Assembly (NCBI GenBank): GCA_002413835.1
Contig: DHXU01000008.1
Coordinates: 62,297 to 126,296 of the forward strand
From: Candidatus Saccharibacteria bacterium UBA5148
GTDB lineage: Bacteria > Patescibacteriota > Saccharimonadia > Saccharimonadales > UBA4665
DNA length: 64,000 bases
Reading direction: 5' to 3'
Both the position numbers and the translations under genes were made by a program. The notes under the pieces were generated by a model that saw only the letters and a program-made list of their open reading frames with translations, was not told the DNA's origin and searched no databases. Below, piece by piece: positions 25,755 to 34,743 of this stretch (positions are counted from its first letter, which is position 1; each line of letters begins with the position of its first letter).

Positions 25755-26306
25755 ATGCACGAGGAGCAGACGAACTTCCATTTAGAAGTCCATGGCGCGG
25801 CCAGTCCGGAAGTACTTGGACAGCTGATTGAACTACTTGGTACCGGTGCTGTTAAGGGAAGTATTGACCTGTCAATCGGCGTAGACCCGTCGGCCCCTGA
25901 TACAGAACCCTATTATAACCCCCGCTACGTCACCTATCTTCCGTCCAATGAGCCCGGCGGCGTTATTCCGCTCGTAACATCAGACTCACTCCGTGCCTTT
26001 GCAGACAGCCAACCAGAGGCCAACAGATTCCGTGGCGTTCCCAGGATTTGGAACGCACTGTCGCGGTCTCTAGTGCCTGCCAAAGCCACCGATCTGGCTA
26101 TGATCACAGAAGCTGCCGGTTACCCACAGCTGGTTGGCATTTATGCCGGTCAACTGAGCAAATTACTGGCGATGCTTGCCAATGACCATACACTTGTAGA
26201 CGGCCTAGGTTATAAAACGAGAAATTTCCTGGAGTCATATAACCGGGCGCTGCATACGGAAAGCTGGCAGCCAGACGCAAACTTGTCGCCAGACCCGACT
26301 GAATAA
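25755..26306 (+). CDS. Hypothetical protein, 183 aa
   Basis: I do not recognise it. It is soluble; the C-terminal half is helical (ARNDLAMITEAAGYPQ-like region through LVDGLGYKTRNFLESYNRAL) and no catalytic motif is evident. It has its own -35/-10 promoter with no leader. It lies between yajQ and the glycosidase on the same strand. Confidence 0.68.
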   Translation: MHEEQTNFHLEVHGAASPEVLGQLIELLGTGAVKGSIDLSIGVDPSAPDTEPYYNPRYVTYLPSNEPGGVIPLVTSDSLRAFADSQPEANRFRGVPRIWNALSRSLVPAKATDLAMITEAAGYPQLVGIYAGQLSKLLAMLANDHTLVDGLGYKTRNFLESYNRALHTESWQPDANLSPDPTE

Positions 26307-26361
26307 ATAGTCCGGGCAGCCATATACCTGATGCCAGCCAGTAGGCTATACTTACTAGCAT

Positions 26362-27729
26362 ATGCAAGATAGCACTGCCCCCGACGAAGACCTCCTCTTG
26401 CCACCGCCAACTATCGAGCAGGCCGCCGCCGAAGTACTAGCCACCAATGACCGTGGCGGTTTATACACCGTACCGGGTGCCAAGCTCTATCCTCACCAGT
26501 GGTTATGGGACAGCTGCTTTATTGCCATCGGCCTGCGCCACATCGATATCGAGCGCGCCAAAACTGAGATTCTGAGCCTGCTTCGCGGCCAATGGTCCAA
26601 TGGCATGCTGCCGAACATAATCTTCAACGACAGCCGCGCCTACGCTACCGACCGCAATGCCTGGCGCAGCTGGGCCAGTCCGCTGTCACCGGATCATGTC
26701 TCAACCAGCGGCATCACCCAGCCGCCGATGCTGGCCGAAGCTATCGTCCGGATCGGCGAGCTGCTGTCCGCATCAGAACGACATGCCTGGTATAAATCCG
26801 TCTGGCCGGCCCTGATTGCGTATCATGAGTGGCTCTATACCGACCGTGATCCGCACAAAGAAGGCCTGGTGCTGCAGATTCACCCCTGGGAAGTCGGCAT
26901 GGACAATACGCCGCCCTGGATGGCCTACCTGCATGAACACCAATTGCCGTTCTGGATCCGCAGTGTCCAGAAGCTGAAATTGCTCGGCGTCATAGGTATG
27001 TTCCGGCGCGATGCCCAGACCGTACCGCTCGATGAGCGCTTTGAGACGTTGGAGATCCTGGCCTTATTAGACACTCAGCGCCGTCTGCGCCGCAAAGCCT
27101 ACGACATCAGCAAGATTATGGACCACTCACTGTTCCTGATTGAGGATCTGGCGTTCAATGCAATACTCATCCGCGCCAATCAGCAGCTGCGCACCATTGC
27201 CAAAACCCTGGACCGCAAACTGCCGGAACCACTTGCTAGCCATATGAAACTGACCGAAGAAGCCCTCGAACAGCTATGGGATGATTACAGCAGCCAGTAT
27301 TATTCCCGGGACTTTATCTCGCACAAATTACTGAAGGAATCGAGCGTCGCGACCTTGCTGCCACTGTACGCCGGCAGTATATCGCAGGAGCGGGCCGCCA
27401 AACTGGTCAGTCTGATAGAGAACGATCAGGCTTTCGGGCCAGCCTTCCCGTTACCTTCAACAGCTGTCGGCTCAAAATGGTTCCAACCAATGCGCTACTG
27501 GCAGGGCCCAACCTGGATGAACATCAACTGGATGGTAATCGACGGCCTGAAGCGCTACGGATTTCACGAGCACGCCTCGGCCCTGACTGATTTGTCACTG
27601 GAACTGGTCGAGAAATCGGGTTTTGCGGAATATTTCGACCCAATCACCGGCGAGCCGCTCGGAACGGATAATTTCAGCTGGACGGCAGCCCTGGCAATTG
27701 ATTTATTACGCTCGGATAGCCACGACTAG
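26362..27729 (+). CDS. GH63-like alpha-glycosidase (mannosylglycerate hydrolase type)
   Basis: This 455-aa (alpha/alpha)6-barrel protein resembles GH63 and related glycosidases. QWLWDSCFIAIGLRHID, GQWSNGMLPNIIF, HPWEVGMDNTPPW (with a probable catalytic Asp) and YWQGPTWMNINWMVIDGLKRYG are typical landmarks. There is no signal peptide, so it acts inside the cell on a glycoside such as a compatible solute or glycan fragment; the substrate is an inference from the family. A TATACT box lies 9 bases before the ATG. Confidence 0.85.
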   Translation: MQDSTAPDEDLLLPPPTIEQAAAEVLATNDRGGLYTVPGAKLYPHQWLWDSCFIAIGLRHIDIERAKTEILSLLRGQWSNGMLPNIIFNDSRAYATDRNAWRSWASPLSPDHVSTSGITQPPMLAEAIVRIGELLSASERHAWYKSVWPALIAYHEWLYTDRDPHKEGLVLQIHPWEVGMDNTPPWMAYLHEHQLPFWIRSVQKLKLLGVIGMFRRDAQTVPLDERFETLEILALLDTQRRLRRKAYDISKIMDHSLFLIEDLAFNAILIRANQQLRTIAKTLDRKLPEPLASHMKLTEEALEQLWDDYSSQYYSRDFISHKLLKESSVATLLPLYAGSISQERAAKLVSLIENDQAFGPAFPLPSTAVGSKWFQPMRYWQGPTWMNINWMVIDGLKRYGFHEHASALTDLSLELVEKSGFAEYFDPITGEPLGTDNFSWTAALAIDLLRSDSHD

Positions 27730-27735
27730 CTCGCG

Positions 27736-28446
27736 TTACCTGCCCATAGCGGCGTCGTAGTTATTGAGTATACGATCATGTACGTCATCAAATTCGTACG
27801 CCGTAGCATCGTGTTTGGTTATGCCAGGCAGAACGGCATACGGGTAGTTGTAGCAGTCTACACTGTTCAGGTCATCCATCATGCACATCCACCAATCACC
27901 GTCAGAAGTTCTGCGCAGTAAGGTGACGACAGCGGCGTCACGGCGGATAACCGGCGATAGCTGAGTGTCAGATGCAGCCTGCGTCGTGGTAATCATGATT
28001 CGCTGCACGCTTGTGGGGTCTGGCGAACCATTCGGATCGGCAATCATATCGGCCTCGATAGTAAAGGCCTGCGGGCTGCCACCAAATATATGGGCGTCCG
28101 TCCGCGTAAATCCAAGCGCCGTAAAGTATCCGCTACTGTCAGTACTTTTGGACCATCCGACACTATGATTAGCCCTAGATGCATAATCAGCCGTCAGCTG
28201 CGAAGCTATCTGTAAACCGAGCCAGCGAACCCGGTTGCACGCCAGATTCTGCCCGTTTTCACAATCAGACAGCTGCACAGTAACGTTTCTGGGGCCGGGA
28301 ATAATCGTTGCCGCCACAGTGTTCGTATCGCCACCAATAGCCAGCGGCAACATAGCCAGGCCGATAAGCTTGGTGGCAATTCCAAATCGTCGAGGTTTCC
28401 GGTCCACGGCAGGCCGATTGTCGTATTGCCCTATGTCATATATCAT
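27736..28446 (-). CDS. Hypothetical exported or membrane-anchored protein
   Basis: The protein has about 236 aa. One hydrophobic stretch near residues 20-45 (ATKLIGLAMLPLAIGG) may be a signal anchor. The rest has cysteines (LSDCENG, ACNRV, MCMMDD, DCYNYP) that may pair outside the cell. An in-frame GTG at 28467 is possible; I prefer the ATG at 28446. It is convergent with the glycosidase gene. The family is not recognised. Confidence 0.65.
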   Translation of the reverse strand: MIYDIGQYDNRPAVDRKPRRFGIATKLIGLAMLPLAIGGDTNTVAATIIPGPRNVTVQLSDCENGQNLACNRVRWLGLQIASQLTADYASRANHSVGWSKSTDSSGYFTALGFTRTDAHIFGGSPQAFTIEADMIADPNGSPDPTSVQRIMITTTQAASDTQLSPVIRRDAAVVTLLRRTSDGDWWMCMMDDLNSVDCYNYPYAVLPGITKHDATAYEFDDVHDRILNNYDAAMGR

Positions 28447-28498
28447 TATTAGTCCATACAATAACACTTTTTCATAGTAACGGGAACAAATTGCTGAT

Positions 28499-29713
28499 TT
28501 ATACTTCTGGTGGCTCTATAAGTACAACTGTCTCAGCCGTCGAGGCCGTTTTGTCAGCCAGGCGCTGGACCTTCGTCAGCTTGCCCTCGATTGTGCGGGA
28601 TTTGCGCGAGGCGTCCTCGATTGTATTGGTGGCCTGCAGTAATTTTTCGTGTGTCTTGTCGAGCAGGTCACCGAACTTGCCAAATTCACCTTTGATAGTG
28701 GTCAATAGTTCCCAGACCTGACTGGTCTGCTCAGCGATAGCCAGTGTCCGGAAGCCAAGCTGATAACTGCTCAGAATGGCAGCGATCGTTGTTGGACCAG
28801 CTACAGTTACCCGGTATTGGCTCTGCAGATTTTCGAACAAACCAGGCGTCCGCAGCACCTCAGCATACATGCTCTCGATCGGGACATACAAGACTGCAAA
28901 ATCGGTCGTCTTGGGTGGCACGATATACTTCTCTTTGATACTTTTGGCTTCCAGTTTGATGCGGTTGATCATCGCTTTTTGTTCGATGGCAGCCTGCACC
29001 AGGTCGCCTTTTTCTTCTGCCGCAACCAGGCGCTGGTAATCCTCAAGCGGGAATTTAGCATCGATTGGCAGATAAATATGGCCTTTTGCCGATGATTTGT
29101 CCGGCAGTTTGATAGCAAAATCGACGACGTCGCGGCTACCCGGCGTCAGCATGACCTGCTTCTCGTAGTGGTCTTTGATAAATATCTGCTCCAGCAGATT
29201 TTCGAGCTGGACTTCGCCCCAGGTACCGCGGGTTTTGACATTGGTCAGGACACGCTTGAAATCATTGACGTCGGTCGCCAGGTTCGACATCTCACCGAGG
29301 CCCTTATGTACCTGCTCCAGGCGGTCACTGACCAGTTTGAAGCTCTCGCCCAGCCGCTTTTCCAGTGTACTCTGCAGTTTCTCATCGACAGTAGCGCGCA
29401 TTTTTTCCAGCTTGTCCGAATTATCCTTCTGCAGGCTTTCCAGCCGGCCCTCGACGGTGCGCCGGATCTGCTCCAGCTTCTCATCATTCTTATCCCGCAT
29501 CTGTTCCAGGCGCTTGTCGAGTGTTTCGCGGGTCTGAAAGATGCCTTGGCTGACCTCTGTCCGCAAATCTTTGTTGGAAGCCGCAAAATCGCGCCGCGAC
29601 TGGGCGAATTCCTGCCGCAGCGGCCCATCGAGCCCACCGCCAGTCCGGCGCGTCATCAGATATATCAGCCCGATCAGATTAACCACCCCAATAGCCACCA
29701 GTACATATTCCAT
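28499..29713 (-). CDS. rmuC: RmuC-family DNA recombination protein
   Basis: The 404-aa protein has an N-terminal membrane helix (MEYVLVAIGVVNLIGLIYLM), a long coiled coil at about residues 30-155, and the RmuC nuclease-like domain with TRGTWGEVQLENLLEQI, PIDAKFPLEDYQRL and YVPIESMYAEVL. RmuC limits DNA inversions and belongs to the PD-(D/E)XK fold. I chose the ATG at 29713, 6 bases after TACAAT, over a longer upstream start. Confidence 0.92.
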   Translation of the reverse strand: MEYVLVAIGVVNLIGLIYLMTRRTGGGLDGPLRQEFAQSRRDFAASNKDLRTEVSQGIFQTRETLDKRLEQMRDKNDEKLEQIRRTVEGRLESLQKDNSDKLEKMRATVDEKLQSTLEKRLGESFKLVSDRLEQVHKGLGEMSNLATDVNDFKRVLTNVKTRGTWGEVQLENLLEQIFIKDHYEKQVMLTPGSRDVVDFAIKLPDKSSAKGHIYLPIDAKFPLEDYQRLVAAEEKGDLVQAAIEQKAMINRIKLEAKSIKEKYIVPPKTTDFAVLYVPIESMYAEVLRTPGLFENLQSQYRVTVAGPTTIAAILSSYQLGFRTLAIAEQTSQVWELLTTIKGEFGKFGDLLDKTHEKLLQATNTIEDASRKSRTIEGKLTKVQRLADKTASTAETVVLIEPPEV

Positions 29714-29725
29714 AGGTCTATTGTA
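29714..29725 (-). promoter_or_regulatory. -10 box of leaderless rmuC promoter
   Basis: TACAAT (29725-29720) lies 6 bases before the ATG, and no ribosome-binding site is seen. Confidence 0.6.
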
Positions 29726-29795
29726 CGCTATCCGGCCGGTAGTGCTTATGACAAGCACGTACATCTCGTCGGGGGCAGACGGTGAACGCTTCGGG

Positions 29796-30524
29796 CTAGT
29801 CCAGCAGCCGCGTCACCACGAACATACAGACCACCCCGAAGATGGTCAGACCGATAGTTCGGTACGATGAATGTTTGCTATGGGCCTCCGGCAGGATCTC
29901 GCTGGCGCCGATATAGAGCAGAAAGCCGGCGAAAAATCCGAGATACAGAATCAAAGAAGCGTCAGAAATATGGATGAAGAAGGTAGAGATAGCGCCCAGA
30001 ATCGGAGCCACGGCATCCAGCAGCAGGAGCCATAATGCCCGGCGATTATTATTCTTATGAGTCAGCATCAGCGCCACGGTGTTGAGCCCATCCGAGAAGT
30101 CATGCGCCAGCACGGCGATAGCCACGGCGATGCCGACTTTCGGGTCGACTTGGAAGCCGAGGCCGATACCGACGCCGTCCAGGAAGCTGTGGCCGCTCAG
30201 CGCCAAGGCCGAGGCGATACCGACCTGCGGATGATGGTGCGTCTCGTATTCTTCCTCGTGGGCATGGTGGATCAGGATACTCTTCTCGACGATATGAAAC
30301 GCCAGGAAACCGATAACCAGGGCGATCATCGGTCGCGTCGGATCAGCGTGCTGCTCCTGCAGGGCATGAAATATTTCCGGTAGCAGGTCGAAGGCTACAA
30401 CACCGATGATAATACCGGCCGTATAACCGAGCAGGCGGTGCAGATTGTCACGATTTTTCAGGGCTGTCAGGCCCCCGAGTATTGTTGAACAGAATGCCGC
30501 GAAGGCCAGAAGTAGTACTGTCAT
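29796..30524 (-). CDS. ZIP-family metal transporter
   Basis: The 242-aa protein has about eight hydrophobic segments and a His-rich loop (HHAHEEEYETHHHP near residues 85-98). It carries the ZIP metal-site motifs HSFLDGVGIG and HDFSDGLNTV. ZIP proteins bring zinc, iron or manganese into the cytoplasm. The start at ATG 30524 follows AAGGAA. The upstream region holds a strong hairpin with T-runs on both sides, possibly a control element. Confidence 0.9.
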   Translation of the reverse strand: MTVLLLAFAAFCSTILGGLTALKNRDNLHRLLGYTAGIIIGVVAFDLLPEIFHALQEQHADPTRPMIALVIGFLAFHIVEKSILIHHAHEEEYETHHHPQVGIASALALSGHSFLDGVGIGLGFQVDPKVGIAVAIAVLAHDFSDGLNTVALMLTHKNNNRRALWLLLLDAVAPILGAISTFFIHISDASLILYLGFFAGFLLYIGASEILPEAHSKHSSYRTIGLTIFGVVCMFVVTRLLD

Positions 30525-30640
30525 GTTTTTATTCCTTGTATACGCTCCAGTATCGCCGCTTACCGGCAATATTGCAAATCATCTGAACCGTTACCTACCT
30601 CAGCGGCGTAGCGGTCATCGGGATAGAAAATGCCTCCAAA

Positions 30641-30666
30641 AAAGGCCCAGGAAGACCCGAGCCTTT
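30641..30666. terminator. Bidirectional intrinsic terminator in a divergent intergenic region
   Basis: AAAGGCCCAGG-AAGA-CCCGAGCCTTT forms an 11-pair stem (with G-T pairs) and a tetraloop. On the minus strand six T follow; on the plus strand GTTTT follows. It lies upstream of both divergent flanking genes, so it could be an attenuator in a 5' leader or the end of a short RNA. Confidence 0.7.
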
Positions 30667-30791
30667 GTTTTGGAAGCCTCACACTTCCTATATATCAGCT
30701 TATGCCCACTGCCCCGATTATTCAAGTAACTTTTTCACAGGCCGCCGCTATCGGAGTTCCCTCGGCGGTGGTAATCTATTATCATAGAGAG

Positions 30792-31643
30792 ATGCCTTCG
30801 CAACTACCACCTATACAGACTGTACAGCCTAGACTCAGCTTTAAGGACCGCTGGTGGCACCGTTACCTCGGTCGGCCATACAAATTGCACGTCAACGATC
30901 ACGGAGGGCAAGGCCCGGTCATCATCCTGCTGCATGGCCTGGCGTCGTCATCAGCCAACTGGGTTGAACTGATTCCCCTGCTCAAGGATTCGCACCGCTG
31001 CGTCAGTATCGATCTGCTTGGTTTTGGAGATTCACCGAAGCCGCAGTGGAGCGCCTATGCTATGGATGACCACCTCCGGGCTATACAAGCTGCAATTAAG
31101 CGCTTGCGGCTTCGGCAGCCCTTTACCCTTGTCGGCCATTCGCTCGGCAGCCTGCTGGCAACCCGTTATGCCCGTGAGCACGCCAGTCATGTTGAGCGGC
31201 TGGTCCTACTCAGTCCGCCGGTCTACGCACCGCTACACACTATCGCCAGCCGGGCCGCCAGACAGCGGACGTCCTTATATCTGCGGGCCTACAGTTTCCT
31301 CCGTACGCACAAACGCTTCACGCCAGAAAATATTCAGCGCCTGAGCCGTATCATTCCGCAGGTCAGATTCATTCTTGTCAGCCGCGTGACCTGGAAGCCC
31401 TTTATTCGTTCTCTTGAGCAATGCATCGAACATCAGACACTGATTGCAGATATCGGCAAGGTCCATTCGACGATTGATATATTTTACGGCATATTTGACG
31501 AGCTGATCGTCCCCTATAACATCAAGCAGTTGGCAAAAGTGCGGGATGTCCAGCTGTACCCGCTACGCGTGAGTCACGTCGTCGGCAAACGCTATTCACT
31601 GGCCGTCGCCAAGGTGCTGGCCAGCCAGACACCGGCACCTTAG
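30792..31643 (+). CDS. Alpha/beta hydrolase
   Basis: The protein has about 283 aa. VIILLHGLASSSANW gives the oxyanion HG motif, LVGHSLGSL holds the nucleophile Ser, and a C-terminal RVSHVVGKRY region holds the likely catalytic His. The acid is probably in GIFDELIVP. I start at ATG 30792, just after TATCAT (6 bases), since upstream in-frame codons lie beyond the terminator-like hairpin. The substrate is unknown; there is no signal peptide. Confidence 0.85.
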   Translation: MPSQLPPIQTVQPRLSFKDRWWHRYLGRPYKLHVNDHGGQGPVIILLHGLASSSANWVELIPLLKDSHRCVSIDLLGFGDSPKPQWSAYAMDDHLRAIQAAIKRLRLRQPFTLVGHSLGSLLATRYAREHASHVERLVLLSPPVYAPLHTIASRAARQRTSLYLRAYSFLRTHKRFTPENIQRLSRIIPQVRFILVSRVTWKPFIRSLEQCIEHQTLIADIGKVHSTIDIFYGIFDELIVPYNIKQLAKVRDVQLYPLRVSHVVGKRYSLAVAKVLASQTPAP

Positions 31644-31744
31644 CATATAGCCTCGTCCGATCTTGCTATATATCAGCTAAGGCCATTTACAATTCGGCTC
31701 ATACGGACGACACTATATACTATAATCATAATCAAGGCACCATC

Positions 31745-32572
31745 ATGGACAACGAGACCCCGTCAGCCAGTTCCACCAGCTCCTCTCACACATCAAGTTC
31801 ATTCAAACGGCCAAAGCTGCCCCTGAGCATATCTCCGCGCTGGATTATCCTGATTCTATTGGCGATCATCATCGTCGTGCTGCTGCTATGGAAACCATGG
31901 AACCAAGCCCCAGGAGCAAATACCCGTACCGTCTCATTCACCGGCAATGCGACTGTTAAAGCCACACCTGACGAGTTCACCTTCTATCCGTCCTACGATT
32001 TTACAAATGCCGACAAACAAGCCGGTTTGAGCGCCGTGACTGCCAAAAGTAATGAGCTCGTCGCCAAATTGAAGTCTATCGGCGTCCCCGACGCAAAGAT
32101 TCAAACCAGCATCAACAGCTCCCAGGATTCCAGCAAACGCCCACAAGCCTATCCGCAGATGCTCCAAAGTGACGGCGACTTCAGTTTTACCCTACAGCTC
32201 AATGTGGTGGCGACTTCACGCGCCATAGCCCAAAAAGTGCAGGATTACTTAGTAACGACAACTCCGACAGGCACCGTCACGCCCTACCCGACATTCAGTG
32301 AAACACTGCGCAAAAAGCTGGAAACGCAGGCCGCCTACGACGCCGGCAAAGATGCCCGCAGCAAAGCCGAGCAATCAGCCAAAAATATCGGCTACAAACT
32401 CAGAGCCGTCAAAAGCGTCGAAGAAGGCAACGGATTTACTGGCGGTGTCCAGCCGCTCAAATCCAGCGGCGACAGCTATGGTACCGACGCCGTCCCGGCA
32501 CCCGAACTCGGCGTCCAGCCCGGCGAAAACAGCCTCGACTACTCTGTGACTGTCGTCTATTACATCAAATAG
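31745..32572 (+). CDS. SIMPL-domain (DUF541) protein with N-terminal anchor
   Basis: The 275-aa protein has a Ser/Thr-rich cytoplasmic start, a membrane helix at about residues 33-52 (WIILILLAIIIVVLLLW) and a SIMPL/DUF541 domain: VSFTGNATVKATPDEFTF near residue 65 and ARSKAEQSAKNIGYKL later. The domain probably faces outward, and its biochemical role is poorly known. TATAAT lies upstream. Confidence 0.85.
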   Translation: MDNETPSASSTSSSHTSSSFKRPKLPLSISPRWIILILLAIIIVVLLLWKPWNQAPGANTRTVSFTGNATVKATPDEFTFYPSYDFTNADKQAGLSAVTAKSNELVAKLKSIGVPDAKIQTSINSSQDSSKRPQAYPQMLQSDGDFSFTLQLNVVATSRAIAQKVQDYLVTTTPTGTVTPYPTFSETLRKKLETQAAYDAGKDARSKAEQSAKNIGYKLRAVKSVEEGNGFTGGVQPLKSSGDSYGTDAVPAPELGVQPGENSLDYSVTVVYYIK

Positions 32573-32609
32573 GCTTGCAGGTATACTAGTAAGTATTAGC
32601 ACTTCCCGC

Positions 32610-32629
32610 CGTGAAACAATTGTTTCACG
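32610..32629. repeat. Perfect 20-base palindrome within a longer hairpin
   Basis: CGTGAAACAA and its complement abut exactly. Outer CTTCC and GGAAG can extend the stem. It lies after the SIMPL gene and before a leaderless small gene. It could be a terminator or a protein-binding site. Confidence 0.7.
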
Positions 32630-32678
32630 CTCCCGGAAGCGGCTTTTGTTATACACCTTCTACGACTTCTGGCCTTGC

Positions 32679-32691
32679 TATAATGAATTCC
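32679..32691 (+). promoter_or_regulatory. Leaderless -10 box of the 57-aa gene
   Basis: TATAAT at 32679-32684 is followed by 7 bases and the ATG at 32692. Confidence 0.6.
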
Positions 32692-32865
32692 ATGCTCGAC
32701 AAACTCTTCGCTCAGTACTCATCTGCCATTAATAGGAGCCCGGATATTCATTATGTGCCCGATAATGCCGTTAAGAGCAGCAAGCTTATTAATCCGAACA
32801 GCGATGCACTGACGGTCTTGTTTCCGCCCTGGCATAGCGGCGGCTTCGCTTACGGCAAGATTTAA
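32692..32865 (+). CDS. Small protein, 57 aa
   Basis: A short frame begins 7 bases after a perfect TATAAT, which is the main reason to believe it. The N-terminus MLDKLFAQYSSAI is helical; the rest is polar and ends in FPPWHSGGFAYGKI. No homologue is recognised. A 13-base segment inside it (32761-32773) is repeated in inverted form just after its stop. Confidence 0.5.
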   Translation: MLDKLFAQYSSAINRSPDIHYVPDNAVKSSKLINPNSDALTVLFPPWHSGGFAYGKI

Positions 32866-32885
32866 GATATGATAACGGCATTATC
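32761..32885. repeat. Spaced 13-base inverted repeat
   Basis: GATAATGCCGTTA at 32761-32773 and its exact complement at 32873-32885 are 99 bases apart. They bracket the second half of the 57-aa gene and could fold the mRNA or bind a protein. Confidence 0.6.
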
Positions 32886-32926
32886 ATGTGTGTCGGTCAG
32901 TCGACATACTTCTCAAATATGCACGG

Positions 32927-33157
32927 CTAAGCGGCTTGCTGTTCAAGCTTTGTAAGTCTTTGAGCGACATCAGATGATTCTGCATCTGACTGCTCATGAA
33001 GTTGTTCGATTGCTTCTGCAATGCCTCCAAAACCATCCTGCACCTCTGCCCGTAATGCTTCGAGTTTGAGCTCAAATTTCTCATCGAATCTTGTTTCGGT
33101 TTGAGATAGCCGGGAATCAATAAACTGTTTTAAGTCGTTGAGCTGATCATCGTTCAT
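32927..33157 (-). CDS. Coiled-coil protein, 76 aa
   Basis: A small acidic protein with helical heptads from about residue 5 to 70 (MNDDQLNDLKQFIDSRL, EALRAEVQDGFGGIAEAI). The start at ATG 33157 lies 6 bases after TATAAT, which marks a leaderless transcript. The function is unknown. Confidence 0.65.
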   Translation of the reverse strand: MNDDQLNDLKQFIDSRLSQTETRFDEKFELKLEALRAEVQDGFGGIAEAIEQLHEQSDAESSDVAQRLTKLEQQAA

Positions 33158-33169
33158 AAACTGATTATA
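33158..33169 (-). promoter_or_regulatory. Leaderless -10 box
   Basis: TATAAT (33169-33164) with a 6-base spacer before the ATG at 33157. Confidence 0.6.
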
Positions 33170-33255
33170 CCAAAACAAGTAAGCTTTGGAATAATGCTTT
33201 CGAAATGTTTATGAATACCCGTCTCGCCGACAAGTCTTCGCTGAATCAGTACCTC

Positions 33256-34623
33256 CTATAGGACGCTGAGCTGCGTCGACGTTGGCTCATCCTCGATGGT
33301 TTCTTCGCTCGCGATATCATCATCCTCGAGGCCGCTGTCCAGCTCCAGGCCCTTGATCCGCGGCATGGCAGCCTGGCCGATCTGACCTTGCATGCCGCCG
33401 ATGATGTTGGCAGTGCCCATGAATAACTTATGGGCCTGCTTTTCACGCTGCGCCCAGAGCTTTTCATAGGCCACACGTTCTTTTTGGACCTGAAGTGTCA
33501 TTTCCTGATAGGTTTCAACCATGCTTTCAATCTGTTGATGAAATTCATGACCGGTGACGAAATTGTAGAGCGATTCGGCTTTGCTGCCACGGTTTTGGGC
33601 CAGCGCCTTCTGGACGGCGACATCGAGCAGCGATTTGCGCAGCAGCATGCCGAGTACCAGCGCCTGCTTCGGCTTACAGATCCAGACACCATCGAGCTGG
33701 CCCATGTCACCTTCAATCTGCTTCGGCATGGCTTCGGTGATGATGACCGGGATATTGGCCTTGGAGGCCCGCAGGTCGGTTTTGAGCTTCGGAATCCAGC
33801 TGTCGGTCCAGTTCTTGGTGCGCTTGATTTCCCACAGGATGACACCGCAGGCCGTACCGCGGGCAGTCCGCACAGTGTGGCTGATGTCAGCGCCGTTGAC
33901 GCCTTTGGCAATCGGGTTAAGTTCATCATCGCGGAAGGCATCGGCTAGGGATTTCTCGAAATCGAGCTCCATGATTTCGCCCTGCAGCTGCTGACTGCCC
34001 TGGGCGGCTTTGCGCTGGGCGTCGTCGAGAGCCTTTTGTAGATCGGTGATAGTCTTTTCCTTGGCAGCGATGTTCAAGCGTTGGCGCTCGTCGGCCAGCT
34101 TAGTGGCCTCTTCGCGGATTTTGCCCTCTTCCTCGGCTAGTTTCTTGGCCGCCTCGAGTTCGGCCTCCTCGCGGGCTTTTTTCTCACCGCGCAGACTCGT
34201 CATCAGCTCTGTTAACTTGGTACGCATCTGTTTGTTGGATGCTTCAAGTTCAGCCTTGGATTCCTTCTCGTTAGAGGCGTCAGTTTGGAGTTGTCTTATC
34301 AGTAATTCCTGCTGCTGGGCGGCCTTCTTTTGCGCACCGAGCGCGTCGCTCTCCAGGCGCTTTTTGGCAAGTTCCAGTTCGGCGGCGGCTTCGCGCTCCA
34401 GCAGGTCTTTAGCGCCGGCCAGCTGTTTGGCATGGAAGGCGTCTGCCGCTAGACGTTCGGCCTTAGCAGCCGCCACCGACTCTTCTCGCAGTTTATCCAG
34501 CTCAGCCTGGTGACGCTGATGCTCAGCCGCCAGAACCTGAGCCTCGATTTGACCCTGCAGGGCCTCGCTGACCTCAATCTGTTCACCACATTGTTTACAG
34601 GTAATCGTACTATTGCTACTCAT
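33256..34623 (-). CDS. DUF2130-domain protein
   Basis: The 455-aa protein has an N-terminal CKQCG zinc-finger-like motif and a long charged coiled coil (about residues 25-215). The DUF2130 core follows, containing LEFEKSLADAF-like, TCGVILWEIKRTKNW-like and GLELDSGLEDDDIA-like segments. The WEIKRTKNW stretch recalls PD-(D/E)XK folds, but I only infer that. A GGGGGG ribosome-binding site is seen. The function is unknown. Confidence 0.85.
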   Translation of the reverse strand: MSSNSTITCKQCGEQIEVSEALQGQIEAQVLAAEHQRHQAELDKLREESVAAAKAERLAADAFHAKQLAGAKDLLEREAAAELELAKKRLESDALGAQKKAAQQQELLIRQLQTDASNEKESKAELEASNKQMRTKLTELMTSLRGEKKAREEAELEAAKKLAEEEGKIREEATKLADERQRLNIAAKEKTITDLQKALDDAQRKAAQGSQQLQGEIMELDFEKSLADAFRDDELNPIAKGVNGADISHTVRTARGTACGVILWEIKRTKNWTDSWIPKLKTDLRASKANIPVIITEAMPKQIEGDMGQLDGVWICKPKQALVLGMLLRKSLLDVAVQKALAQNRGSKAESLYNFVTGHEFHQQIESMVETYQEMTLQVQKERVAYEKLWAQREKQAHKLFMGTANIIGGMQGQIGQAAMPRIKGLELDSGLEDDDIASEETIEDEPTSTQLSVL

Positions 34624-34731
34624 TGTCCCCCCGCTCTTCCTCTTTCCTAACAGTATAGCCGCTTAGTACCGGCTAGGCTGCAGTAGTACCTACAACGCAT
34701 GTTTTTACTTTTGAGACCGGATACTGACTGC

Positions 34732-34743
34732 TACAATAAGCAG
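34732..34743 (+). promoter_or_regulatory. Leaderless -10 box of the queuosine-precursor transporter
   Basis: TACAAT at 34732-34737 is followed by 6 bases and the ATG at 34744. Confidence 0.6.

Noticed and set aside
30630..30791. N-terminal extension of the alpha/beta hydrolase
   Set aside because: The frame is open, but the extension would read through a terminator hairpin and lacks a ribosome-binding site. The hydrolase fold starts well after 30792.
32610..32629. parS centromere site
   Set aside because: The half-sites GTGAAACA and TGTTTCAC are present but in the opposite order to the known parS sequence, with extra central bases, and no parA or parB is nearby.
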